NCBI GenBank assembly: GCA_947624375.1
Contig: CANQKD010000004.1
Location: 62,001-126,000, forward strand
DNA: 64,000 nucleotides
Direction of reading: 5' to 3'
From: an uncultured Clostridia bacterium
GTDB taxonomy: Bacteria; Bacillota; Clostridia; Oscillospirales; Ruminococcaceae
Made by a program: the position numbers and the translations under genes. Of the stretch, positions 51,517-59,439 are shown one piece after another; the stretch's first letter is position 1, and every line of letters begins with the position of its first letter. The notes under the pieces were generated by a model that saw nothing but the letters and a program-made list of their open reading frames with translations, did no database searches and was not told the DNA's origin.

Positions 51517-53834
51517 TAGTTTTTGACGGCGGCTTCGGCAGCGAACTGGAAAGGCTGGGGCTTTCGGGCGGCATACCCGAAGAACTTAACATCACCGCCG
51601 CAGATAAGATACAGTCGATCCACCGTTCATATTCGTGCGCTGACGTTGCAACGACTAATACTTTCGGACTTAATCCCATAAAGTATCGCGGCAAGTATTC
51701 TCTGCGTGAGATAGCTGTAAAAGCTGTAGAAAACGCGCGTGTATCGGGCAACGCTGTGTTTTTTGATGTAGGTCCTACAGGCGCTATGATGCAGCCGATG
51801 GGTGAGCTTTCATTTGAAAAAGCATATGATGCATACAAGCAGGTAGCCGAAATTTCACGCGATATTGCAGACGGCTTTATTGTAGAAACTTTTTCCGATC
51901 TTTACGAGGCAAAGGCGTGTATACTTGCGCTTAAAGAAAATTCTGACCTGCCTATATTTGCAACAATGACATTTGACAGCACGGGAAGAACTCTGACAGG
52001 CTCTACACCTGAGATAGTGGCAAATACGCTTACGGGGATTGGCGTTGATGCGCTTGGCGTGAACTGCTCTTTAGGACCTAAAGAGCTTATGCCGATAGTT
52101 GAGCGGCTGCTTGCTTCAACAGACCTGCCGATAATCGTGCAGCCCAACAGGGGATTGCCCGTGCTTGAAAACGGCAAAACGGTCTATAAACTTTCCTGCG
52201 ATGAGTTTGAAGAATACATAGAAAAAATGCTCGATTTGGGCGTTTCTGTAATAGGCGGGTGCTGCGGCACTACACCGGAGTTTATAGAGCGCATTTCAAG
52301 ATTTTCGGGAAAAGATGTTGTCAAGCGCGAGTACACGCCGAAAACTATGGTAAACTCAGCAAACGTAAGCTGCGAGATAGACGGCGTTAAAATATGCGGC
52401 GAAAGACTCAACCCCACGGGCAAAAAGGCTCTTAAAGAAGCACTGATAAACCATGATCTTGATCACCTTGTAGATGAGGCAATAAAACAGCAGGACTGCG
52501 GCGCCGACATTCTCGATGTGAACGCAGGCTTGCCGCAGATAGACGAAAAAACGCTTCTGCCGGATATCATCAGAAAAATACAGGAGTATTGCGACCTGCC
52601 GCTGCAAATTGATTCTTCCGACCCCGCAGCCATTGAAAACGCTGTGCGTGTTTATAACGGCATACCGCTGATAAACAGCGTGAACAGTGAGCGCGAGGTC
52701 ATGGACAGGATATTCCCGATAGCGAAAAAATACGGCGCGGTGGTGCTAGGGCTTGCAATGGACAGCCACGGTGTGCCAAAGACCGCACAGGAGCGCTGCG
52801 AGATAGCAAAAAGAATTATAGCAACCGCCGAAGAATACGGCATAAACCGCAGCAGGATAATGATAGATACCCTGGTTGTGACAGCCTCGGCAGAGCAGCA
52901 GCTTGTGAAAGAAACACTGCGTGCGCTTGAAATGGTGCGCAAACTGGGTGTTAAAACGGCTCTTGGAGTATCAAATGTTTCGTTCGGTCTGCCGTACAGA
53001 CAGCTTCTGAACAGAACTTTTCTTGCAATGGCGTTTGAGCGCGGACTTAATATGCCCATACTCAACCCCTTGGACAGCGAAATGATGGGCACTGCACGCG
53101 CTTATGAGCTGCTTTCGGGTATAGATGTAAATTCGCAGCGTTATATCGAGCTTTATAAAGACTTTTCGCCGACCGCTGCCGTTCAGACTGCCGTTAAGGC
53201 AAAGACAGAAACTGCTGCAGCGACTTTGTATGACTGCGTAAAACAGGGGCTTAAAACGCACGCTGCACAGCTTACAAAAGAGGAGCTGAAAACCAAAGAC
53301 CCGATGACAGTTGTGAACGATGTACTGATAAAGGCTTTAGATGATGTAGGCAGCCTTTATGAAAGCGGTAAACTGTTTTTGCCGCAGCTTATTTCTTCCG
53401 CCGAAGCTGCAAAAACGGCGTTTGCGGTAGTGACAGAATATCTTCCGAAAGACAGCGAGGCAAAAGGCAAAGTGGTGCTTGCGACCGTTAAAGGCGATGT
53501 TCACGACATAGGTAAAAATATCGTAAAAGTCGTTATCGAGTCATACGGCTGGCAAGTGGTTGACCTTGGCAAAGACGTTGAGATAGAAGATGTTGTAAAA
53601 GCAGTGCAGCAGCACAAACCCTTTGCACTGGGGCTTTCGGCACTTATGACAACTACCGTGCCTAGCATGGAAGAAACGATAAAAGCCGTGAGAGCGGCAG
53701 GCTGCAAAGTCAATATCTTTGTGGGCGGCGCGGTGCTCAATGCCGAGACTGCCGAAAGGATAGGCGCAGACTACTACACCAAAGATGCTCTTGAAATAGC
53801 GAAGAAACTTGACGAGGTACTTTCAAATGTCTGA
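51489..53834 (+). CDS. metH: Cobalamin-dependent methionine synthase, short form without activation domain
   Basis: A 781-residue enzyme transferring the methyl group of 5-methyl-THF to homocysteine through cobalamin. Order: homocysteine/zinc domain (about residues 1-285; zinc ligands in GVNCSLG and GGCCGTTPE), pterin-binding barrel (about 300-560; ERLNPTGKK, DVNAGLPQID), cobalamin cap and B12-binding domain (about 565-781) with D670-V-H672-D-I-G675 carrying the axial histidine. It lacks the C-terminal activation domain of E. coli MetH (1227 aa), encoded separately just upstream. GGAGGA precedes the ATG. Confidence 0.95.
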   Translation: MLRANAGKVIVFDGGFGSELERLGLSGGIPEELNITAADKIQSIHRSYSCADVATTNTFGLNPIKYRGKYSLREIAVKAVENARVSGNAVFFDVGPTGAMMQPMGELSFEKAYDAYKQVAEISRDIADGFIVETFSDLYEAKACILALKENSDLPIFATMTFDSTGRTLTGSTPEIVANTLTGIGVDALGVNCSLGPKELMPIVERLLASTDLPIIVQPNRGLPVLENGKTVYKLSCDEFEEYIEKMLDLGVSVIGGCCGTTPEFIERISRFSGKDVVKREYTPKTMVNSANVSCEIDGVKICGERLNPTGKKALKEALINHDLDHLVDEAIKQQDCGADILDVNAGLPQIDEKTLLPDIIRKIQEYCDLPLQIDSSDPAAIENAVRVYNGIPLINSVNSEREVMDRIFPIAKKYGAVVLGLAMDSHGVPKTAQERCEIAKRIIATAEEYGINRSRIMIDTLVVTASAEQQLVKETLRALEMVRKLGVKTALGVSNVSFGLPYRQLLNRTFLAMAFERGLNMPILNPLDSEMMGTARAYELLSGIDVNSQRYIELYKDFSPTAAVQTAVKAKTETAAATLYDCVKQGLKTHAAQLTKEELKTKDPMTVVNDVLIKALDDVGSLYESGKLFLPQLISSAEAAKTAFAVVTEYLPKDSEAKGKVVLATVKGDVHDIGKNIVKVVIESYGWQVVDLGKDVEIEDVVKAVQQHKPFALGLSALMTTTVPSMEETIKAVRAAGCKVNIFVGGAVLNAETAERIGADYYTKDALEIAKKLDEVLSNV

Positions 53835-54903
53835 AATATCAAAGCTTTTTGAGCTTACATCAAGCTGGGAGAGAATGCAAAATACTGATCTTCCTGTGTT
53901 TATATACGGCATGGGCGACGGCTGCCTGAAACTTATGCGCGAGTTCAAAAAGTACGGCATACCCGTCGCAGGCATTTTTGCAAGCGATGAATTTGTGCGC
54001 GGTCACAGCTTTGAGGGGCATCTGGTGCATAAACTCTCGGAAGTTGAAGATTCTCTCGGCTGCGGAAATTTTATTATAGCTCTGGCATTCGCGGCAGGCT
54101 ATGAAAGCCTTATAAAGCAGATAGACAGCATAGCGCAGCGCAATATAGTCATAGTGCCTGATACTGACGTTGTAGGCGTTGGCGCATTTACAAAGCAAAT
54201 GCTCTCGGAAAATCTTGAAAGTATAGAAAAGGTGTACTCTCTGCTTGCTGATGACAAGTCAAAGCAGGTGTATATTGATGTATTGAAATACAAAATTACA
54301 GGTGATATATCATATCTGCGCGAGTGTTGCACGCCCCCCGAAGAATCATATAATAATATTCTGCGACCGCGTGAAAATGAAATATATGTCGATCTCGGCG
54401 CGTATAACGGTGATACTATAAGAGAGTTACTTTCATTCACCGGCGGCATATATGAAAAGATATATGCCTTAGAGCCCGATAAGCGCAACTTCCGCAAGCT
54501 TTCGGAATATGCCGAAAATATGGAGAATATCAAGCTTTACAATGCCGCTGCGTGGAACAGTGAAGACACTCTATATTTCAATGCGGCAGGCGGCAGGCAG
54601 GGCAAGCTTTCTTCAAAAGGAGTTGAAACGGCGGCGCTTTCGTTAGACAGTATTTTGCAGGGCGGACAGGCTACATATATAAAATATGATGTCGAGGGTG
54701 CTGAGGCACAGGCGTTGGAAGGTACAAAAGAAACTATAAAAATGTGGTCGCCGAAGCTGTGTGTGGCGCTTTACCACCGCGCGGAAGATATATTTTCTCT
54801 GCCGCTGGCGGTGGCGCAGATGTGCCCGAAATATAAGCTGTATGTGCGCCATTTTCCGTATTATCCCGCGTGGGAAACAAATCTTTTTGCCGTTTGCGAA
54901 TAG
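53827..54903 (+). CDS. FkbM-family methyltransferase
   Basis: A 358-residue protein. An N-terminal region (about residues 1-160) resembles a nucleotide-binding-like domain seen ahead of FkbM domains in sugar-modifying enzymes (FIYGMGDGCLKLMREFKKYGI). The C-terminal part has the SAM-binding YVDLGAYNGDTIREL, ALEPDKRNF, and IKYDVEGAEAQALEG motifs of FkbM methyltransferases. The acceptor is unknown, possibly a cell-surface glycan. The start at 53827 overlaps the end of metH by 8 bp and has GAGG 9 bp upstream. It is placed at the end of the methionine operon, so methyl-donor supply and use are linked. Confidence 0.85.
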   Translation: MSEISKLFELTSSWERMQNTDLPVFIYGMGDGCLKLMREFKKYGIPVAGIFASDEFVRGHSFEGHLVHKLSEVEDSLGCGNFIIALAFAAGYESLIKQIDSIAQRNIVIVPDTDVVGVGAFTKQMLSENLESIEKVYSLLADDKSKQVYIDVLKYKITGDISYLRECCTPPEESYNNILRPRENEIYVDLGAYNGDTIRELLSFTGGIYEKIYALEPDKRNFRKLSEYAENMENIKLYNAAAWNSEDTLYFNAAGGRQGKLSSKGVETAALSLDSILQGGQATYIKYDVEGAEAQALEGTKETIKMWSPKLCVALYHRAEDIFSLPLAVAQMCPKYKLYVRHFPYYPAWETNLFAVCE

Positions 54904-54943
54904 TACAAGTTGAGAAAATCATAAGTATTACAAGGTGATATTT

Positions 54944-55237
54944 ATGGTTTGTAATTTCAGTGACCTGAGAAACAAGGAAGTCGTAAGCGTGCAGACGGGG
55001 CTCAAACTTGGATATATCGACGATATTGAGATAAACACAGCGGATAAATCGGTGCTTTCGCTGATAATTTACGGAAGACCGCGTGCTTTGGGCGTGCTGG
55101 GCAGAGATGACGATATTATCATAAAATGCGAGAATATCCAGCTTATAGGCGAAGATACTATCCTTGTAAACACATCTGATAGTTCAATATTTACAAAATC
55201 GAGGAGTTTTTCGGTGGAAAATTTGTTAAAATACTAG
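54944..55237 (+). CDS. YlmC/YmxH family PRC-barrel protein (sporulation)
   Basis: A 97-residue PRC-barrel protein. It contains SDLRNKEVVSVQTGLKLGYIDDIEI, a hallmark of the YlmC/YmxH family encoded in sporulation-associated clusters of Firmicutes. Precise role is unknown. AAGGTG lies 6 bp before ATG 54944. It is monocistronic or the tail of the methionine operon, 40 bp after the FkbM gene. Confidence 0.86.
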   Translation: MVCNFSDLRNKEVVSVQTGLKLGYIDDIEINTADKSVLSLIIYGRPRALGVLGRDDDIIIKCENIQLIGEDTILVNTSDSSIFTKSRSFSVENLLKY

Positions 55238-55248
55238 TGAGAAACCTC

Positions 55249-55277
55249 TTGCTTAAATCGGAAGTTTATGATATAAT
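55249..55277 (+). promoter_or_regulatory. Promoter of rpsB
   Basis: TTGCTT, 17-bp spacer, TATAAT. It gives a leader of about 110 nt before rpsB, containing an ATTCGC/GCGAA stem near 55300-55315. Confidence 0.78.
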
Positions 55278-55396
55278 ATTAAATGTATTTCGCACATTCG
55301 CGCTTTGCGAACGGTTCTCCGCGCAGGCGGTGTTATTCGCAGTTAAGCCGGATGGAGGAGATCAATGATCTGATAAACCAACAGGAGGAAAATCAA

Positions 55397-56134
55397 ATGG
55401 CAGTAGTATCAATGAAACAGCTTCTGGAAGCAGGCGTTCATTTCGGACACCAGACCAGAAGATGGAACCCGAAAATGGCTCCGTACATTTTTACGGAGAG
55501 AAACGGCATCTACATCATCGACCTTCAGAAGACCGTTAAGAAGCTGGAAGAGGCGTATATGTTCATACGTGACCTTTCCGCAGACGGCGAGGAGATATTG
55601 TTTGTAGGTACCAAAAAGCAGGCAGCCGATTCAATTAAGGAAGAGGCAGAGAGAGCTAATGCGCACTATGTAAACGCAAGATGGCTCGGCGGTATGATGA
55701 CCAACTATAAGACTATCCAGAGAAGAATAAAGAGACTCGAGCAGCTCCACACCATGGAAAGCGACGGCACTTTTGAACTTCTTCCCAAAAAGGAAGTTAC
55801 AAAGCTCAATCTTGAGATATACAAGCTGGAAAAATACCTTGGCGGTATAAAGAACATGGGCAAGCTGCCCGGTGCGCTGTTCATAGTTGACCCGCGCAAG
55901 GAAAAAATAGCCGTATCGGAGGCAAAGAAGCTCGGTATACCTGTAGTTGCTATAGTAGATACCAACTGCGACCCCGATGACGTTGATTACGTTATCCCCG
56001 GAAATGATGACGCTATCAGAGCAGTTAAGCTTATAGCAGGCTGCATGGCTGATGCTATCATCGAGGGCAGACAGGGCGAGCAGGTAGCAGCAGCTGAGGC
56101 GGAAGACGAAGCCGCGCAGGATGCTGCCGAGTAA
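55397..56134 (+). CDS. rpsB: Ribosomal protein uS2
   Basis: A 245-residue small-subunit protein with the usual [22 protein letters not shown] start, then [25 protein letters not shown], and the [22 protein letters not shown] segment. It ends in an acidic, Ala-rich tail. ATG 55397 is preceded by AGGAGG; an in-frame extension of 38 codons reads through the leader and is rejected. tsf follows after 97 bp, the normal order. Confidence 0.97.
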   Translation: MAVVSMKQLLEAGVHFGHQTRRWNPKMAPYIFTERNGIYIIDLQKTVKKLEEAYMFIRDLSADGEEILFVGTKKQAADSIKEEAERANAHYVNARWLGGMMTNYKTIQRRIKRLEQLHTMESDGTFELLPKKEVTKLNLEIYKLEKYLGGIKNMGKLPGALFIVDPRKEKIAVSEAKKLGIPVVAIVDTNCDPDDVDYVIPGNDDAIRAVKLIAGCMADAIIEGRQGEQVAAAEAEDEAAQDAAE

Positions 56135-56154
56135 TTGAAGTGAACTTTCAGATA

Positions 56155-56200
56155 TGGCGTGTGACCTATGGTTTTGCGCCATATTTTGTGTAAGACCAAA
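56155..56200 (+). terminator. Hairpin between rpsB and tsf (possible attenuator)
   Basis: ATATGGCG pairs with CGCCATAT across an 18-nt loop, followed by TTTTGTG. It may partly terminate rpsB transcripts and set the S2/EF-Ts ratio; strength is uncertain because the T-run is interrupted. Confidence 0.5.
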
Positions 56201-56231
56201 ATGTATAATATTAAAAGTGAGGTAAGAAATT

Positions 56232-57152
56232 ATGGGAAATGTAAGTGTTAAAGAGATCAAAGAGCTTATGACCGCAACAGGCGTAGGTATGATGGACTGC
56301 AAGAAGGCTCTCGTTGAATCTGACGGAGATATGGATAAAGCTATTGTTATACTTCGTGAAAAGGGTCTTGCTACTCAGGCTAAGAAAGCCGGCAGAGTTG
56401 CAGCTGAGGGTATTGTTACCTCTGTTGTTGAAGGCAGCGTAGGCGCTGTAGTTGAGGTAAACGTTGAGACCGACTTTGCCGCCAACAACGATGAGTTCAA
56501 GGCTTTCGTTGCTGCCGTTGCAAAGACCGTTATTGAAAAAGATCCTGCCGATGTTGAGGCTCTTAAAAAGTGCACTATCAGCGGCGGCGACAAGACCGTT
56601 GAAGAAGCACTTCAGGATATATTCATAAAGATTCGTGAAAATATGCTCATTCGCCGTTTTAAGAGACTTGAGGGCGTGCTCGTTCCTTATGTTCACGGCG
56701 GCGGAAGCATAGGCGTTCTTGTAAAGCTCGATACCGACCTGCCTGTCGATAAGGTTTACGAGGTAGGTAAAAACTGCGCTCTTCAGATAGCCGCTATGAG
56801 CCCTGCATATCTTGACAGAAACTCTGTTCCTGCCGATGTTCTGGCAGAGGAAAAGAAGATAACTCTCGCTCAGATGGCAGAAGACCCGAAAATGGCTAAT
56901 AAGCCTAAGCAGGTGCTCGATAACATCGCAAACGGCAAGCTCAATAAGTTCTATGAGGAAAACTGCCTTGTTGACCAGACCTATGTAAAGGCTGAAAACA
57001 AGGAGACAGTTGGCAAGTATGTTGCTAATTCCGCTAAGGAGCTCGGCGGAAATATCGCAATTGCAGAATATGTTCGTTTTGCGAGAGGCGAGGGCGTTGA
57101 GAAGAAAGAAGATAACCTTGCAGACGAGGTTGCTTCTCTCATAAACAAGTAA
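56232..57152 (+). CDS. tsf: Elongation factor Ts
   Basis: A 306-residue guanine-nucleotide exchange factor for EF-Tu. N-terminal KELMTATGVGMMDCKKAL, the EVNVETDFAANNDEF core and the GEGVEKKEDNLADEV end are typical. GAGGTAAGAAATT lies upstream of the ATG. It follows rpsB as in nearly all bacteria. Confidence 0.97.
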   Translation: MGNVSVKEIKELMTATGVGMMDCKKALVESDGDMDKAIVILREKGLATQAKKAGRVAAEGIVTSVVEGSVGAVVEVNVETDFAANNDEFKAFVAAVAKTVIEKDPADVEALKKCTISGGDKTVEEALQDIFIKIRENMLIRRFKRLEGVLVPYVHGGGSIGVLVKLDTDLPVDKVYEVGKNCALQIAAMSPAYLDRNSVPADVLAEEKKITLAQMAEDPKMANKPKQVLDNIANGKLNKFYEENCLVDQTYVKAENKETVGKYVANSAKELGGNIAIAEYVRFARGEGVEKKEDNLADEVASLINK

Positions 57153-57221
57153 GCAAAAAATTATATGTGCAAGCGTGTGGCTTTTTGTCATGCGCTTGTA
57201 ATTTTGTTCAGAGGTAATTTA

Positions 57222-57875
57222 ATGGAAAAGTACCGCGGCATTATTTTAAGATATGTTTTGTTTCTGATAGGTCTTTTTATAGCATCGCTCGGCGTGGCGT
57301 TCTCAACAAAAGCAGGACTTGGTACATCGCCTGTTGCTTCTGTGCCGTATTCGGTGTCGCTTGTCAGCAAGCTGTTTACTTTCGGCGGCTGGCTGAATGT
57401 GTGGAGCGTTATCCAGATAGCCGTGCAGGTGGCTTTGCTGCGTAAAGACTGTAAGCCTTTAGAGATAATCATACAGACCGTGCTTGCGTTTGTGTATGGC
57501 TATCTTACAGATTTTTCATGCTTTTTGCTAAGCGGCATAAACGTAAACGGCTATGTGATGCAGTTTTTGTTTATGACTGTAGGCTGCTTTGTGCTCGGCT
57601 TTGGCATATGGGTGCAATTCAAAGGCGGCGTGGCTATGCTTCCGGGCGAGGCTATGAACCGTGCCATAAGCCGCGTTACAGGCAAAAAGTATGAAAATGT
57701 AAAGATATTTTTTGATATTCTGTACATAGCTGTTTCAGCCGCGATATGCCTTGTATTTATAGGTAAACTCAGCGGCGTGCGAGAGGGCAGTATTATTGCG
57801 GCGGTGGCGGTCGGCAACATTATAAAGCTGTATAACTTTATTTTTGCTAAGTTATTTAACAGAAAAGACCGATAA
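57222..57875 (+). CDS. YczE/YitT-like membrane protein (DUF6198-type)
   Basis: A 217-residue integral membrane protein with five to six helices. The N-terminal LRYVLFLIGLFIASLGVAFSTKAGLGTSPVASVPYSVS pattern (a glycine-rich AGLGTSP after helix one; residues roughly 9-45) is typical of YczE/DUF6198 proteins, which are distantly related to YitT. Function is unknown. GAGG precedes ATG 57222 at 7 bp. It lies 69 bp after tsf, with an imperfect hairpin between. Confidence 0.78.
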   Translation: MEKYRGIILRYVLFLIGLFIASLGVAFSTKAGLGTSPVASVPYSVSLVSKLFTFGGWLNVWSVIQIAVQVALLRKDCKPLEIIIQTVLAFVYGYLTDFSCFLLSGINVNGYVMQFLFMTVGCFVLGFGIWVQFKGGVAMLPGEAMNRAISRVTGKKYENVKIFFDILYIAVSAAICLVFIGKLSGVREGSIIAAVAVGNIIKLYNFIFAKLFNRKDR

Positions 57876-57887
57876 ATCGATTAAATG

Positions 57888-57916
57888 TTGACATCGGGAA
57901 CAGTTAGTGGTATAAT
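57888..57916 (+). promoter_or_regulatory. Consensus promoter of the GGDEF/solute-binding-protein operon
   Basis: TTGACA, 17-bp spacer, TATAAT, about 75 bp upstream of the first clear ATG of the cyclase gene. Confidence 0.88.
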
Positions 57917-57943
57917 ATAAAATAGTATGATGAAGGGGGGCGT

Positions 57944-57994
57944 TTGTTACGAAAAGACAAGGCAGCAGACTTCGCGGACTTAAATATGCCATGA
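57944..57994 (+). CDS. Possible 16-codon leader ORF coupled to the GGDEF gene
   Basis: A TTG four bases after an AGGGGGG ribosome-binding site opens a 16-codon frame ending in TGA at 57992-57994, which overlaps the ATG of the cyclase gene as ATGA. In the cyclase frame no start codon lies near that strong ribosome-binding site. Either this is a coupled leader peptide or the cyclase really begins further up and a frameshift separates the two. Confidence 0.35.
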   Translation: MLRKDKAADFADLNMP

Positions 57995-59439
57995 CATTCG
58001 GCTATACTGCTGTAGTAGTGGCAGTTATAATACTTATCGCAACGCTGGTTTTTAACAGGACCGACGAGATACTTAAATCTAAGGTCAGCAGCATGACCTC
58101 AGCTCTTAACGTTCAGATGAAGATGAACATGGACAGCTATCTTGACAGGCTGGAATCTATAGGTACGCTTGTTTTCTCGTCAAAAGAGGTCTATGAGTAC
58201 AGCGTTTCCGACGATCCGGACAACAGCTATGATGCAATAAGCATCGAAGATGATATTTCAGATGAACTTTACAGCCTGTGTATTATGGAAAACTTTGTTG
58301 ACTTCTGCATGGTGTACAGCAACAATCATACTGTAGGCAAAATATCTAACGGCACAAACGAGCTTTTCGGCAGCAGGATATATGAAGACTTTTCCGCAAT
58401 GATAAACCGTGCAGGCACTAACGACGGCTGGTCGGCAGGCTATAACAATAATTTCAAGCGTATATACTATGTAAAAAGAGTAAACGACAACGCAATACTT
58501 GTTACATCTTTCTATACTTCCGAGCTGGAAGACGTATTCAAACACCCCGGCGGTATAGAAGATATTTCAGTGCGTCTTGTTGACGGCAACAACAATATTA
58601 TTTATTCTTCTCTTGACGGCGAAACAGGCAAACTGCTGGAAAATGATATCTCCGACCGCATACAGGGTCAGAATGCCGCAACTATAATGGACGATGATTA
58701 TCTTATTACAGTCAACCTTTGCGGTGATGACTGGAAAGTTATCTGCTCCGTGCCTACCGAAATAATACTTAAAGAAAAGAACGAAGTGCAGTTTTATATC
58801 ATTCTTGTGGCAGTCGCACTGTCAGTAGTTGCATTTCTGATAAATATACTTGTATCTAACAAAATTTCAAACCCTGTAAGTGATATGGTAGAGCTGCTTG
58901 CAAAGAAAGCTACGATGGATCAGCTTACTCAGCTTCTTAATAAAAAATCCTATGAAGAAATAGTTTCCGATACGCTGCAAAATGCGCATAACAGCGATAA
59001 ATATTGCATGATACTGTTTGACATCGACAACTTCAAGGGGCTCAACGATAACTTCGGTCATGCCGCAGGCGATAAGGTGCTTGCTGAGGTCGGCAATGTT
59101 ATGAGAAAGCAATTTAAGGCATCGGCATATCTCGGCAGACTGGGCGGAGATGAGTTCAGCGCGTTCTTTGAGCTGCCCAAACGACTTGCAGACGATAAAG
59201 AGTATGTTAAAACGCGATGTGCCAGACTTTGTGAGGCTCTGCGCAGTACCTACACTTCGGGCGATAAGAGCTATAATGTTTCTGTCAGCGCAGGAGCGTC
59301 ATTGTTCCCCGAAAATGCAGGTGATTTTCAGGAGCTTTATACCCGTGCGGACAGCGCGCTGTATATTTCCAAGAGAAACGGCAAAGACTCGTTCAGGTTG
59401 TTCGGCGAAGAAAGCGAGGGCAGCAAAAATGAAACGTAA
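57991..59439 (+). CDS. Membrane diguanylate cyclase with extracellular sensor domain
   Basis: A 482-residue protein: transmembrane helix at about residues 4-20, extracellular domain of ~240 residues that looks dCache-like, second helix at about 268-289, then a GGDEF domain with LGRLGGDEF, so it should make c-di-GMP. The product-inhibition RxxD site is absent (the equivalent reads K-A-S-A). The conserved DQLTQLLNKKSYEE and DIDNFKGLND segments are intact. In-frame codons upstream of ATG 57991 encode a basic stretch that would suit a cytoplasmic N-terminus, so the start is uncertain. It overlaps an orphan sugar-type binding protein by 11 bp. Confidence 0.9.
   Translation: MTFGYTAVVVAVIILIATLVFNRTDEILKSKVSSMTSALNVQMKMNMDSYLDRLESIGTLVFSSKEVYEYSVSDDPDNSYDAISIEDDISDELYSLCIMENFVDFCMVYSNNHTVGKISNGTNELFGSRIYEDFSAMINRAGTNDGWSAGYNNNFKRIYYVKRVNDNAILVTSFYTSELEDVFKHPGGIEDISVRLVDGNNNIIYSSLDGETGKLLENDISDRIQGQNAATIMDDDYLITVNLCGDDWKVICSVPTEIILKEKNEVQFYIILVAVALSVVAFLINILVSNKISNPVSDMVELLAKKATMDQLTQLLNKKSYEEIVSDTLQNAHNSDKYCMILFDIDNFKGLNDNFGHAAGDKVLAEVGNVMRKQFKASAYLGRLGGDEFSAFFELPKRLADDKEYVKTRCARLCEALRSTYTSGDKSYNVSVSAGASLFPENAGDFQELYTRADSALYISKRNGKDSFRLFGEESEGSKNET

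Noticed and set aside
56211-57191. Reverse ORF of 326 codons, antisense to tsf
   Set aside because: It exactly shadows EF-Ts; its length reflects codon bias on the coding strand.
59150-59428. 93-codon N-terminal extension of the solute-binding protein
   Set aside because: It lies inside the GGDEF domain of the cyclase; ATG 59429 begins a signal peptide and has GAGGG upstream.
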